This document shows positions 37,665 through 49,289 of a stretch of 64,000 nucleotides of DNA, piece after piece. Below the pieces are notes generated by a model. The model worked only from the letters and a program-made list of their open reading frames with translations, did not search any database and had not been told where the DNA came from. How positions within the stretch are numbered: the first letter of the stretch is position 1; each line of letters opens with the position of its first letter. The DNA comes from Micromonospora halophytica (lineage in GTDB: Bacteria > Actinomycetota > Actinomycetes > Mycobacteriales > Micromonosporaceae). The stretch spans positions 207,656 through 271,655 of the forward strand of contig NZ_FMDN01000007.1 of the NCBI RefSeq assembly GCF_900090245.1, given 5' to 3'. The position numbers were made by a program, and so were the translations under genes.

Positions 37665-38150
37665 GTGTCCGTTCTGGGATCCCTCACCCGCCGCCTCGGT
37701 CACCACCGCTGGTTCGGTGCCACCATGCGCCTGCTCGTCCCCGCCGACCGGCTGGTCGGGCGGCTCACCCGGGGCCGGGTGGTCGCGCTCGGGCTGGTCC
37801 CGTCCCTGGTCGTCACCACCACCGGTCGCCGCTCGGGCCTGCCCCGCAGCAACCCGCTGCTGTACGTGCCGGACGGCGACGCGTACGTGGTGATCGGGTC
37901 GAACTGGGGGCAACGGCACCAGCCGGGCTGGGCGATGAACCTGCTGGCCGAGCCCACCGCCGAGGTGGACGTGAAGGGGCGCCGCCTCCCGGTCCGCGCC
38001 GAGGTCGCCACCGGAGCGGAGCACGACCGGCTCTGGCAGCTGCTGGTGACCGAGTGGCCGGCGTACCGGACGTACGTGGCGCGGGCCGGCGACCGGCAGA
38101 TCCGCATCTTCCGGCTGGTCCCGACCGACCGGCCGGCCGCGACTTCCTGA
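37665..38150 (+). CDS. Deazaflavin-dependent nitroreductase family protein
   Basis: 161 residues from GTG 37665. VVTTTGRRSGLPRSNPLLYV and VVIGSNWGQRHQPGWAMNLLA (quoted in part) define the DUF385/F420-dependent nitroreductase (Ddn-like) split-barrel fold. PTAEVDVKGRRLPVRAEVA follows. Such proteins bind the deazaflavin F420, common in actinomycetes, and reduce varied substrates. The start lacks a ribosome-binding site and has CAGACT 6 nt upstream, suggesting a leaderless message. Substrate unknown. Confidence 0.85.
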   Translation: MSVLGSLTRRLGHHRWFGATMRLLVPADRLVGRLTRGRVVALGLVPSLVVTTTGRRSGLPRSNPLLYVPDGDAYVVIGSNWGQRHQPGWAMNLLAEPTAEVDVKGRRLPVRAEVATGAEHDRLWQLLVTEWPAYRTYVARAGDRQIRIFRLVPTDRPAATS

Positions 38151-38351
38151 CCACGGTGCGCCGGTCGCGCACCGGCGACCGGCCGACGGCCCGGCCGGCC
38201 CGGCTGCGGCGACCCGACGCGGCGTACCGGCGGGTGGCGGCGGCCCGGCCAGGCGCTGCTGATGCCCGGTGAGGCCCGACTGGCGGTGGCCACGGTGATC
38301 GGGCTGCTCACCCGCTGACGACCGCCGCTGAGCGGCCTCGCCCGGGGCGGG

Positions 38352-39068
38352 TCAGCCCAGGCCGCCCTGGACGCCGATCAGCGCGCCGATGCCGTACGTG
38401 GCGACGGCGGCGAGGCCGCCGAGCAGGAGTTGGCGCAGGCCACCGGACCACCAGGGGCGGCTGGTGAACCCGGCGACGATCGCCCCGGCGGCGAAGAGCC
38501 CCACCCCACCGACGCCGAGCGCCAGCCAGAGGTTGGTGAAGCCGAGCAGGTAGGTCAGCAGCGGGATCAGGGCGCCCACCGAGAAGAAGAGGAACGACGA
38601 GATCGCCGCTGCCCACGGGCTGGGCTGCTCGTCGGGGTCGACGCCCAACTCCTCCCGGACGTGCATCCGCAGCGCCTCTTCCGGGTTGCGCCGGATCTCG
38701 TTCGCCACCTGCACGGCCAGGTCGCGGGGCAGGCCCCGGGCGACCCACGCATCGGCCAGCTCGCGGGCCTCCGCCTCGGGGTGCCGTTCCAGCTCGCGGC
38801 GCTCCTTGGCCACCTCGGCGGCGATCTGCTCGTTGGCGGAGCGGACGCTGGTGTACTCCCCCAGCCCCATCGAGATGGCCCCGGCGACCAGGCCGGCGGT
38901 GCCGGTGAGGACGATGCTGCGGGGCGAGACGCCACCACCGCCGACGCCCGCGATCAGGGCGATGTTGGTGACCAGGCCGTCCATCGCGCCGAAGACGGCC
39001 GGCCGCAACCAGCCGCCGGACACGTCCGCGTGGTGTGCCTCGCGCAGCGCGGCGGGAGTCTCGGTCAT
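38352..39068 (-). CDS. VIT1/CCC1 family iron/manganese transporter
   Basis: 238 residues. [21 protein letters not shown] is the first helix signature (quoted in part), and [16 protein letters not shown] is the second conserved helix. A cytosolic helical domain rich in Glu follows ([24 protein letters not shown]), which binds metal in the plant VIT1 homologue. Three C-terminal helices complete a five-helix transporter. It likely moves Fe2+/Mn2+. ATG 39068 overlaps the map stop by 4 bp. Confidence 0.9.
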   Translation of the reverse strand: MTETPAALREAHHADVSGGWLRPAVFGAMDGLVTNIALIAGVGGGGVSPRSIVLTGTAGLVAGAISMGLGEYTSVRSANEQIAAEVAKERRELERHPEAEARELADAWVARGLPRDLAVQVANEIRRNPEEALRMHVREELGVDPDEQPSPWAAAISSFLFFSVGALIPLLTYLLGFTNLWLALGVGGVGLFAAGAIVAGFTSRPWWSGGLRQLLLGGLAAVATYGIGALIGVQGGLG

Positions 39069-39922
39069 GGCAGGGTCAGGATCTCGTGGCCGTCGTCGGT
39101 CACGACGATCGTGTGCTCGAACTGCGCCGTCCACCTCCGGTCCTTGGTGACCACCGTCCAGCCGTCGTCCCACATGTCGTACTGGTGGGTGCCGAGGGTG
39201 ATCATCGGCTCGATGGTGAAGGTCATCCCGGGCTCCATGACGTCGGTGGGGCGCGGGCTGTCGTAGTGCGGCACGTAGAGGCCGCTGTGGAACGCCTCGC
39301 CGATGCCGTGGCCGGTGAAGTCGCGGACCACCCCGTAGCCGAACCGCTTGGCGTACGACTCGATGACCCGGCCGACCACGTTGATCTGGCGGCCCGGGGC
39401 GACGGCCTTGATGCCGCGCATCATCGCCTCGTGGGTCCGCTCGACCAGCAGCCGGGCCTCCTCGCTCACCTCGCCGACGCAGAAGGTGGCGTCGGTGTCC
39501 CCGTGCACCCCACCGATGTACGCGGTGACGTCGACGTTGATGATGTCGCCGTCCTGCAGGACCGTGGTGTCCGGGATGCCGTGGCAGATGACCTCGTTGA
39601 GGCTGGTGCAGCAGGACTTCGGGAAGCCCTTGTAGCCCAGCGTCGACGGGTACGCGTCGTGGTCGCAGAGGAACTCGTGCACCACCCGGTCGATCTCGTC
39701 GGTGGTCACGCCCGGCTTGCAGTGCTCGCCCGCGAGCCGGGTCGCCTGGGCGGCGAGCCGGCCGGCGAGCCGCATCTTCTCGATGGTCTCCGGGGTCTGC
39801 ACGTGCGAGCCGCGCCACTCCGAGGGGCGCTTCTTGCCCACGTACTCCGGTCGGGCGATGTGGGCGGGCACCGCTCGCCACGGGGACAGCGTGCCAGGGG
39901 TCAGCGGCGCACGGACGTTCAT
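39065..39922 (-). CDS. map: Methionine aminopeptidase, type I
   Basis: 285 residues with the SH3-binding-like N-terminal extension found in actinobacterial MetAP1c. The metal ligands lie in [20 protein letters not shown] (two Asp), [11 protein letters not shown] (His), [12 protein letters not shown] (Glu) and [11 protein letters not shown] (Glu). It removes N-terminal Met from nascent proteins. First gene of a two-gene unit with the VIT1 transporter. Confidence 0.95.
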   Translation of the reverse strand: MNVRAPLTPGTLSPWRAVPAHIARPEYVGKKRPSEWRGSHVQTPETIEKMRLAGRLAAQATRLAGEHCKPGVTTDEIDRVVHEFLCDHDAYPSTLGYKGFPKSCCTSLNEVICHGIPDTTVLQDGDIINVDVTAYIGGVHGDTDATFCVGEVSEEARLLVERTHEAMMRGIKAVAPGRQINVVGRVIESYAKRFGYGVVRDFTGHGIGEAFHSGLYVPHYDSPRPTDVMEPGMTFTIEPMITLGTHQYDMWDDGWTVVTKDRRWTAQFEHTIVVTDDGHEILTLP

Positions 39923-39981
39923 GACGACAGCCTATCGCCGCGCCTCCGGTGACCCCCGCCACGCACCCGCCCACCGAGGTT

Positions 39982-39995
39982 GTTGCCGCGGCAAC
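39982..39995. promoter_or_regulatory. 14-bp palindrome upstream of the STAS gene
   Basis: GTTGCCGCGGCAAC is a perfect palindrome 22 bp before the likely GTG start at 40018, in the promoter zone of the STAS gene and 60 bp upstream of divergent map. A candidate operator; the binding protein is unknown. Confidence 0.4.
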
Positions 39996-40017
39996 CGTGC
40001 TGTGCCAAAGTTGCTCC

Positions 40018-40332
40018 GTGGATCAAGGGGGCGCACCTCCCGTCTTCTCCGCGAGCGCGGAGCTCGACGGAGACCACCTCCGCGTGGTGGTGACCGGCGA
40101 GGTCGACATGGCCACCGCCGGCACGATGCTCCAGACCGCCCTCCGCGAGCCCGCCGAGCGGGTCACCCTCGACCTGCGCGGGGTCGGCTTCTTCGACTCG
40201 GCCGCCATCCACGCGGTGGTCCGGCTCGCCGACCGCCTCCCCGGCCGGCTCACCGTGCTCCCCTCCCGCCAGGTCGTCCGGGTGCTGGAGATCTCCGGCC
40301 TGGGCGAGCAGGGCTGGCTGCACCGGGACTGA
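40018..40332 (+). CDS. STAS-domain anti-anti-sigma factor
   Basis: 104 residues from GTG 40018; a GTG at 39949 is in frame but would put the palindrome inside the gene. Strand LRVVVTGEVDMATAG, the loop GVGFFDSAAIHAVVRLADRL with the phosphorylatable Ser in FDSAA, and the closing helix ISGLGEQG give a complete STAS fold (SpoIIAA/RsbV type). Such proteins release sigma factors when dephosphorylated. It is convergent with the SpoIIE-phosphatase hybrid gene 60 bp away, a likely functional partner. Confidence 0.85.
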   Translation: MDQGGAPPVFSASAELDGDHLRVVVTGEVDMATAGTMLQTALREPAERVTLDLRGVGFFDSAAIHAVVRLADRLPGRLTVLPSRQVVRVLEISGLGEQGWLHRD

Positions 40333-40392
40333 CCGGCTGCCCGTGGCCGTGGGCAGGCGTGGCGGAGCCCGCCGGGCCCGCGCGGGTCGGGC

Positions 40393-44055
<3,663 letters not shown>

Positions 44056-44268
44056 GCACCCTCCCGCTCCGGCCGTGCCCCGTGACGCCTGGCGTCACGC
44101 CGGCCGCGCCCCGCCTTCTACCCAGACGGACCAGCAACGTAACGCATGCCCCGCGACGATCGCCGGTTACCTGCGTCTCATCCTGCCGTCATCGATCCGT
44201 CGACGCTCGCCGGGAGGGGACGGGCCGGTGCGACCGCGGACGGTGGCACCCCGGTCGGACGGCGGCGG

Positions 44269-44817
44269 TCAGAAGACTGGCAGGCCGTCGATGCTGGTGG
44301 CGTTCTTGCGGGCCCGATAGTCGGCCAGGTCCTCGTCGGTCTTGCGGGCACCCCACCGCAACAGGAGGTCGCGGTCGCCGCGGTAGTCCATCAGTGGCAC
44401 CGAGTAGCCGCAGGAGTCGCTGACCCGCTCGACCTCGACGGTGATCACCGCCCGGACGCCGTGCAGGTCCGGCGGGTCGGGGAAGTGGGCGAGCAGAGGC
44501 CGGAACCCGGGGTCGGTGAGCGCGGTGGTCACTCCCCGCCCGTGCAGGCGGACCACCTTGGGCGGGCCGGTGAAGGCACAGAACATCACCGTGACGCGGC
44601 CGTTGTCCCGCAGGTGGGCGATGGTCTCCGCGCCGCTGCCGTGGAAGTCCAGCCAGGCGACCCGCAGCGGGTCGAGGACGGCGAAGGTGCCCCGCATGCC
44701 ACGGGGTGAGACGTTGACGTGCCCGTGCGGCCCGGAGGGGGCGGAGGCCACGAAGAAGACCGGCTGTTCCTCGATCCACCCGCGCAGCCGATCGTCGATC
44801 CGGGGATGCACCTTCAT
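44269..44817 (-). CDS. Pyridoxamine 5'-phosphate oxidase-fold protein
   Basis: 182 residues. FVASAPSGPHGHVNVSPRG and RVAWLDFHGSGAETIAHLRDN define the flavin-binding split barrel of the PPOX class, continuing with GRVTVMFCAFTGPPKVVRLHGRG (quoted in part). SCGYSVPLM is the C-terminal signature of the subfamily close to Rv-type F420/FMN proteins. It may bind FMN, F420 or haem; enzymatic function is unassigned. Alone in its transcription unit. Confidence 0.85.
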   Translation of the reverse strand: MKVHPRIDDRLRGWIEEQPVFFVASAPSGPHGHVNVSPRGMRGTFAVLDPLRVAWLDFHGSGAETIAHLRDNGRVTVMFCAFTGPPKVVRLHGRGVTTALTDPGFRPLLAHFPDPPDLHGVRAVITVEVERVSDSCGYSVPLMDYRGDRDLLLRWGARKTDEDLADYRARKNATSIDGLPVF

Positions 44818-44925
44818 GTCGACATCCTCGCACCGGTTACCGAAAAGTGGGACACATCTTCCGCCAGATGGGACGAGAAGCGCGGACGAGGTCGCTGCCC
44901 CCGCTGATCCCGATCAACGGGCGGC

Positions 44926-45702
44926 TCACAGCGGGGTGACGTACGCGCCGGTGATGCCGCCGTCCACCACGAACTGCGCGGCGGTCATGAAGGACGAGTC
45001 GTCGCTGGCCAGGAAGGCCACCGCGGCAGCGATCTCCTCCGGCCTGCCGAACCGCCCCATCGGTACGTGCACCAGCCGGCGGGCGGCCCGCTCCGGGTCG
45101 GCGGCGAAGAGCTCCAGCAGCAGCGGGGTGGCGACCGGGCCGGGACAGAGCGCGTTGACCCGGATCCCCTCCCGGGCGAACTGCACGCCCAGCTCCCGGG
45201 TCATCGCCAGCACCCCGCCCTTGCTCGCCGTGTACGCGATCTGCGACGTCGCCGCGCCCATCAGCGCCACGAACGACGCGGTGTTGATGATCGAACCCTT
45301 ACCCTGCCGGCGCATGTGCCCGATGACGTGCTTGCAGCAGAGGTAGACGCTGGTGGTGTTGACCCGCAGCACCCGCTCCCAGGCGTCCAGGCCGGTCTCC
45401 AGGATGGAGTCGTCCTCCGGCGGGGAGATGCCGGCGTTGTGGAACGACACGTCGACCCGGCCGTGCCGCTCGACGACTCCGTCGAAGAGGTCGCGCACGG
45501 ACGTCTCGTCCGCCACGTCGCAGGCGACGAACTCGCCGGCGACCTCGGCAGCGGCCCGCTCGCCGGCCTCGGCGTCGATGTCGACGCAGACCACCCGCGC
45601 CCCCTCGGCGGCGAAGCGCCGCACGGTGGCCAGCCCGATCCCGCTGCCCGCCCCGGTCACCACGGCGACCCGGTCCGTCAGTCGACCCTGCATCACGCTC
45701 AC
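44926..45702 (-). CDS. Short-chain dehydrogenase/reductase
   Basis: 258 residues from GTG 45702 (ATG 45693 possible). Classical SDR: GAGSGIGLA (cofactor), DIDAEAG (an acidic residue after strand 2 favouring NAD+), NAGIS, and catalytic Ser-Tyr-Lys with YTASKGG. It starts within the stop of the aldehyde dehydrogenase gene (4-bp GTGA overlap), so it belongs to the gamma-glutamylation operon. There it may reduce or oxidise an aldehyde, alcohol or keto intermediate. The substrate is not identifiable. Confidence 0.88.
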   Translation of the reverse strand: MSVMQGRLTDRVAVVTGAGSGIGLATVRRFAAEGARVVCVDIDAEAGERAAAEVAGEFVACDVADETSVRDLFDGVVERHGRVDVSFHNAGISPPEDDSILETGLDAWERVLRVNTTSVYLCCKHVIGHMRRQGKGSIINTASFVALMGAATSQIAYTASKGGVLAMTRELGVQFAREGIRVNALCPGPVATPLLLELFAADPERAARRLVHVPMGRFGRPEEIAAAVAFLASDDSSFMTAAQFVVDGGITGAYVTPL

Positions 45703-47054
45703 TCCTCGGTGCTGATGAAGACGTTCTTGACGTCGGTGAAGGCGTGCAGGGCGTCGGGGCCCAGCTCACGGCCGAGCCCGGAACGCTTCATGCCGCCGAA
45801 GGGCGTCCAGTAGCGCACCGAGGAGTGCGAGTTGACGCTGAGATTGCCCGACTCGACCGCCCGGGCCATCCGCAGCGCCCGGCCGACGTCCCGGGTCCAG
45901 ATCGAGCCGGAGAGCCCGTACTCGGTGTCGTTGGCCAGCCGCACCGCGTCGGCCTCGTCGTCGAACGGCAGCACCGACACCACCGGACCGAAGACCTCCT
46001 CCCGCCAGTGCCGGTCGCCCGGCGAGTCGGCGAGCAGCACCGTCGGGGCGTACCAGAAGCCGGGGCCGTCGGGGCGGGTGCCGGTGAAGGCGACCTTCGC
46101 GCCGTCGACGTACCCGGCGACCCGCTCCCGGTGGGCGGCGGAGATCAGCGGGCCCATCTCGGTGCTCTCGGCGGCCGGGTCCTGCACCCGGAAGCCGCGC
46201 ACGGCCGGTTCGAGCAGTTCGAGGAAGCGGTCGTACACCGGGCGCTGGACCAGGATCCGGGAGCGGGCGCAGCAGTCCTGGCCGGCGTTGTCGAAGACCG
46301 CGGCCGGCGCGGTGGCCGCCGCCCGCTCCAGGTCGGCGTCGGCGAAGACCAGGTTGGCGGACTTGCCACCCAGCTCCAGGGTGACCCGCTTCACCTGCGC
46401 CGCGCAGCCGGCCATGATCCGGGTGCCGACCTCGGTGGAGCCGGTGAAGCAGACCTTGCGCACGGCCGGGTGGGTGACGAACCGCTCCCCCACCACGTCA
46501 CCCCTGCCGGGCAGCACGGTGAACACGCCCTCCGGCAGGCCCGCCTCCAACGCCAGCTCGGCCAGGCGCAGCGCGGTCAGCGGGGTCAACTCGGCGGGCT
46601 TGAGCACCACCGTGTTGCCGGCGGCGAGGGCCGGGGCGAACCCCCAGCCGGCGATGGGCATCGGGAAGTTCCACGGCACGATCACCCCGACCACGCCGAG
46701 CGGCTCGTGGAACGTGACGTCCAGGCCGCCGGGGACGGGGATCTGCCGGCCGGTCAGCCGCTCGGGGGCGCCCGCGTAGTAGTCGAGCACGTCGCGGACG
46801 TTGCCCGCCTCCCAGCGGGCGTTGCCGACGGTGTGCCCGGCGTTGCGCACCTCCAGCCGGGCCAACTCCTCGACGTGGGCGTCCACCACCGCCGCGAACC
46901 GCCGCAGCAGCCGCGCCCGGTCCCCCGGCGCCACGGCCCGCCACGACTCGTACGCCCGCGCCGCCCGCCCGATCGCCACGTCGGTGTCGGCCTCGCTGCT
47001 CGCGGGCACCTCCGCCACCGTCTCCCCGGTAGCCGGGTTGATCACCTCGGTCAC
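45699..47054 (-). CDS. NAD(P)+-dependent aldehyde dehydrogenase (PuuC-like)
   Basis: 451 residues from GTG 47054, without the N-terminal ~20-30 residues of longer homologues. FHEPLGVVGVIVPWNFPM is the cofactor segment, TLELGGKSANLVF holds the general-base Glu, and NAGQDCCARSR the nucleophilic Cys. Next to a glutamine synthetase-like gene, it would oxidise gamma-glutamylated aldehydes, as PuuC does in polyamine breakdown. That role is inferred from context. A 74-bp inverted repeat separates it from the GlnA-like gene. Confidence 0.9.
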   Translation of the reverse strand: MTEVINPATGETVAEVPASSEADTDVAIGRAARAYESWRAVAPGDRARLLRRFAAVVDAHVEELARLEVRNAGHTVGNARWEAGNVRDVLDYYAGAPERLTGRQIPVPGGLDVTFHEPLGVVGVIVPWNFPMPIAGWGFAPALAAGNTVVLKPAELTPLTALRLAELALEAGLPEGVFTVLPGRGDVVGERFVTHPAVRKVCFTGSTEVGTRIMAGCAAQVKRVTLELGGKSANLVFADADLERAAATAPAAVFDNAGQDCCARSRILVQRPVYDRFLELLEPAVRGFRVQDPAAESTEMGPLISAAHRERVAGYVDGAKVAFTGTRPDGPGFWYAPTVLLADSPGDRHWREEVFGPVVSVLPFDDEADAVRLANDTEYGLSGSIWTRDVGRALRMARAVESGNLSVNSHSSVRYWTPFGGMKRSGLGRELGPDALHAFTDVKNVFISTEE

Positions 47055-47076
47055 CCGCGCACCCACCCCTCGACCT

Positions 47077-47150
47077 CGCGATCTTGCACTTGTGGCCCCG
47101 ACAATTGCCACCGACACCCACGAATCAGAGGCCCAAGGTGCAAGATCGCG
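47077..47150 (-). repeat. Inverted repeat between GlnA-like and aldehyde dehydrogenase genes
   Basis: Arms 47077-47097 and 47130-47150 pair over 21 bp. The outer 13 bp (CGCGATCTTGCAC) are perfect and the inner 8 are partly matched, around a 32-nt loop. It could stop part of the transcription from the GlnA-like gene, or be a dispersed repeat. Confidence 0.6.
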
Positions 47151-47165
47151 GGGGAAGGGGGCGGG

Positions 47166-48530
47166 TCAGAGGCGTTCGAAGCCACGGCGCAGTTCCCAGT
47201 CGGTGACGGTGGCGTCGAAGGCGGTGAGCTCGACGCGGGCCTGGTTGGCGTAGTGGGCGACCACCTCGTCACCGAAGGCGTCCCGGGCCACGGCGGAGCC
47301 CTCCCAGAGGGTGAGGGCGTCACGCAGGGTGCCCGGCACCCGCTGCGCCGTCGCGTCGTCGTACGCGTTGCCGGTGCACTCGGGGCCCAGCTCCAACTCC
47401 CGCTCGATGCCGTGCACCGCCCCCGCCACCAGCGCGGCGATCGCCAGATACGGGTTGACGTCCGCCCCGGGCACCCGGTTCTCCACCCGCATGCCCGGCC
47501 CGTGCCCGACCACCCGCAGCGCACAGGTGCGGTTGTCGACGCCCCAGCGCAGCGCGGTCGGGGCGAACGAGCCGGGCTGGTAGCGCTTGTAGGAGTTCAC
47601 GTTCGGGGCGAAGAAGAGGCTCAGCTCGCGCATCGTGTCCAGCAGACCGGCGAGCACCCGCTGCCCGGTGACCGACAGGTGCGCCGGCCCGTCGCCGAGC
47701 ATCGCCGAGGCCCCGGAGACGTCCCGCAGTGAGAAGTGGATGTGGCAGGAGTTGCCCTCCCGGGCGTTCGGCTTGGCCATGAAGGTGATCGACATGCCCT
47801 CCTGGGCGGCGATCTCCTTGGCCCCGTTCTTGTAGATGACGTGGTGGTCGGCGCAGGTGACCGCCGCGTCGTAGCGGAAGGCGATCTCGTGCTGGCCGAG
47901 GTTGCACTCCCCCTTGGCGCTCTCCGGGGTGAGCCCGGCGCCGGCCATCTCCGTGCGGATGCGGCGCAGCAGCGGCTCCACCCGGGCCGTGCCGAGCAGC
48001 GAGTAGTCGACGTTGTACTGGTTGGCCGGAGTGAGGTCGCGGTAGCCGCGCCGCCAGGCGTCCTCGTACGAGTCGCGGTAGAGGACGAACTCCAGCTCGG
48101 TGCCGGCGTACGCGGTCAGCCCGTGGGCGGCCAGCCGGTCGAGCTGCCGGCGCAGGATCTGCCGGGGCGAGGCGACCACCGGCCCGGAGCCGTCCAGCCA
48201 CTCCAGGTCGGCCAGGAGCATGGCCGTCCCGGGCTGCCACGGCACCCGGCGCAGGGTGGCCAGGTCGGGGCGCATCGCGAAGTCGCCGTAGCCGCGTTCC
48301 CAGCTCGACATCGCGTACCCGTCGACGGTGTTCATGTCGACGTCGACGGCGAGCAGGTAGGCGCAGCCCTCGCTGCCGTGCGCGACCACCTGATCGAGGA
48401 AGTAGGGGGCGTGGAACCGCTTGCCCTGCAGGCGGCCCTGCATGTCGACCAGGGCGAGCACCACGGTGTCGATCTCGCCCTCCGCGACGGCGACCCGCAA
48501 CTGCTCCAGCGTGAACGGCTTTCTGCTCAT
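47166..48530 (-). CDS. Glutamine synthetase family (gamma-glutamylation) enzyme
   Basis: 454 residues from ATG 48530, with GGAGG 7 nt upstream. GS beta-grasp N-domain and catalytic domain: YAGTELEFVLYRDSYEDAW, GECNLGQHEIAF (metal Glu), NSCHIHFSL and ALRVVGHGPGMRVENRVPGADVNPYL (quoted in part). It lacks the features of classical GlnA and resembles the GlnA3/GlnA4/PuuA branch that glutamylates polyamines, ethanolamine or other amines. It heads a unit with an aldehyde dehydrogenase and an SDR, a typical amine-catabolism set. The actual amine is unknown. Confidence 0.85.
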   Translation of the reverse strand: MSRKPFTLEQLRVAVAEGEIDTVVLALVDMQGRLQGKRFHAPYFLDQVVAHGSEGCAYLLAVDVDMNTVDGYAMSSWERGYGDFAMRPDLATLRRVPWQPGTAMLLADLEWLDGSGPVVASPRQILRRQLDRLAAHGLTAYAGTELEFVLYRDSYEDAWRRGYRDLTPANQYNVDYSLLGTARVEPLLRRIRTEMAGAGLTPESAKGECNLGQHEIAFRYDAAVTCADHHVIYKNGAKEIAAQEGMSITFMAKPNAREGNSCHIHFSLRDVSGASAMLGDGPAHLSVTGQRVLAGLLDTMRELSLFFAPNVNSYKRYQPGSFAPTALRWGVDNRTCALRVVGHGPGMRVENRVPGADVNPYLAIAALVAGAVHGIERELELGPECTGNAYDDATAQRVPGTLRDALTLWEGSAVARDAFGDEVVAHYANQARVELTAFDATVTDWELRRGFERL

Positions 48531-48550
48531 CAGCGGGCCTCCATCACCAA

Positions 48551-48579
48551 GGTCTACTGGCAAACCGGATCACCGTCAA
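48551..48579 (-). promoter_or_regulatory. Promoter of the GlnA-like operon
   Basis: On the minus strand TTGACG (48574-48579), a 17-bp spacer and TAGACC (48551-48556) lie 20 bp before ATG 48530. The ribosome-binding site GGAGG is in between. A good match to a housekeeping sigma promoter. Confidence 0.55.
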
Positions 48580-48781
48580 TGCCCTGCCGGGGGCGACGGC
48601 AACCGTCGCGGCCCCACCCGACCGTGACCCGGCCCGCCCCGGCCGGCCCACTGGAGGCCGGACCGGGAAATCACGTTGCCGCCCGAGCTGCTCCGGCCGC
48701 ATGCTTGAGCCCGTGACCAGGCCCGATCGCGACGGGACTGAAGACCGGGCGCTCGGCAACGTCCGGTCCACGCGGCGGCGC

Positions 48782-48836
48782 GGGGCGTCCACCTCTCTCT
48801 CACGTACGGCGATCCGCCGTACCCGACGGACGCCCC
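48782..48836. repeat. Nested inverted repeats upstream of the sulfotransferase remnant
   Basis: An outer 9-bp pair GGGGCGTCC/GGACGCCCC (48782-48790, 48828-48836) encloses an inner hairpin GTACGGCG-atc-CGCCGTAC (48804-48811, 48815-48822). It could form a cruciform or structured RNA. It lies in the ~340-bp gap between the GlnA-like gene start and the sulfotransferase remnant. Confidence 0.5.
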
Positions 48837-48867
48837 TCGCCACCGCCTCCTCCACCATGGTGCGGCG

Positions 48868-49030
48868 ATGACCGCCGCACTCACCCACTACCGCAACGGA
48901 ATCGTCGACAGCGGCCGGTGGAACGACTTCGACCTGCGCCCCGACGACATCGTCGTCAGCACCCCGTCGAAGTGCGGCACGACGTGGGCCCAGATGATCT
49001 GCGCCCTGCTGGTCCACGGCGTGCCGGTCG
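48868..49030 (+). pseudogene. Sulfotransferase, 5' fragment only
   Basis: ATG 48868 starts HYRNGIVDSGRWNDF and continues to RPDDIVVSTPSKCGTTWAQM (with MTAAL before it). This is the N-terminus of a PAPS-dependent sulfotransferase, including the 5'-phosphosulfate loop TPSKCGTTW. Similarity ends after ~52 residues at LLVHGVPVG; the usual 250-300-residue remainder is absent. The following DNA reads as a different gene on the opposite strand, so a deletion or rearrangement cut the gene. Confidence 0.65.
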
Positions 49031-49155
49031 GGAATCGCGTCGACGTAGGTGGCGTCGGCGATCAGCAGGTCGGCGTCACGGGCCAGGGTCACGGGGTCGG
49101 CGCCGGCGCCGGTGTCACCGGCGACCGCGGCCGCGGGCACCTCGGCGATCCCGGG
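49022..49155 (-). pseudogene. Metallo-beta-lactamase-fold hydrolase fragment
   Basis: Minus-strand peptide IAEVPAAAVAGDTGAGADPV then TLARDADLLIADATYVDAIPDR resembles the late part of RNase Z-like/MBL-fold hydrolases, where a GDT strand precedes a DLLIxEATY segment. Nothing of the domain's start or end is present. It abuts the sulfotransferase fragment in opposite orientation, marking a rearrangement junction near 49020-49035. Confidence 0.45.
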
Positions 49156-49223
49156 CGGCCCCCTTCACTACGGGCGGACTGGTGCGGCTTGATCCCCATG
49201 CTCGTCCGATTACCGCTTACCGC

Positions 49224-49270
49224 AACAAAGCGGCACCGCCGGGGCGTCATCCCGGCGGTGCCGCTTTGTT
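49224..49270 (-). terminator. Intrinsic terminator after the FG-GAP gene
   Basis: A perfect 20-bp stem (49224-49243 with 49251-49270) with a 7-nt loop, 20 bp after the stop at 49290. The minus-strand 3' arm ends GCTTTGTT, a short U-rich tail. This is the most textbook terminator in the window and is also usable from the plus strand. Confidence 0.8.
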
Positions 49271-49289
49271 CACGGACTCAGTTCGAGGG

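Noticed and set aside
38151..38351. Short plus-strand peptide ending in ARLAVATVIGLLTR before the VIT1 gene
   Set aside because: It looks protein-like over ~20 residues only, without start or domain; too little to call a gene remnant.
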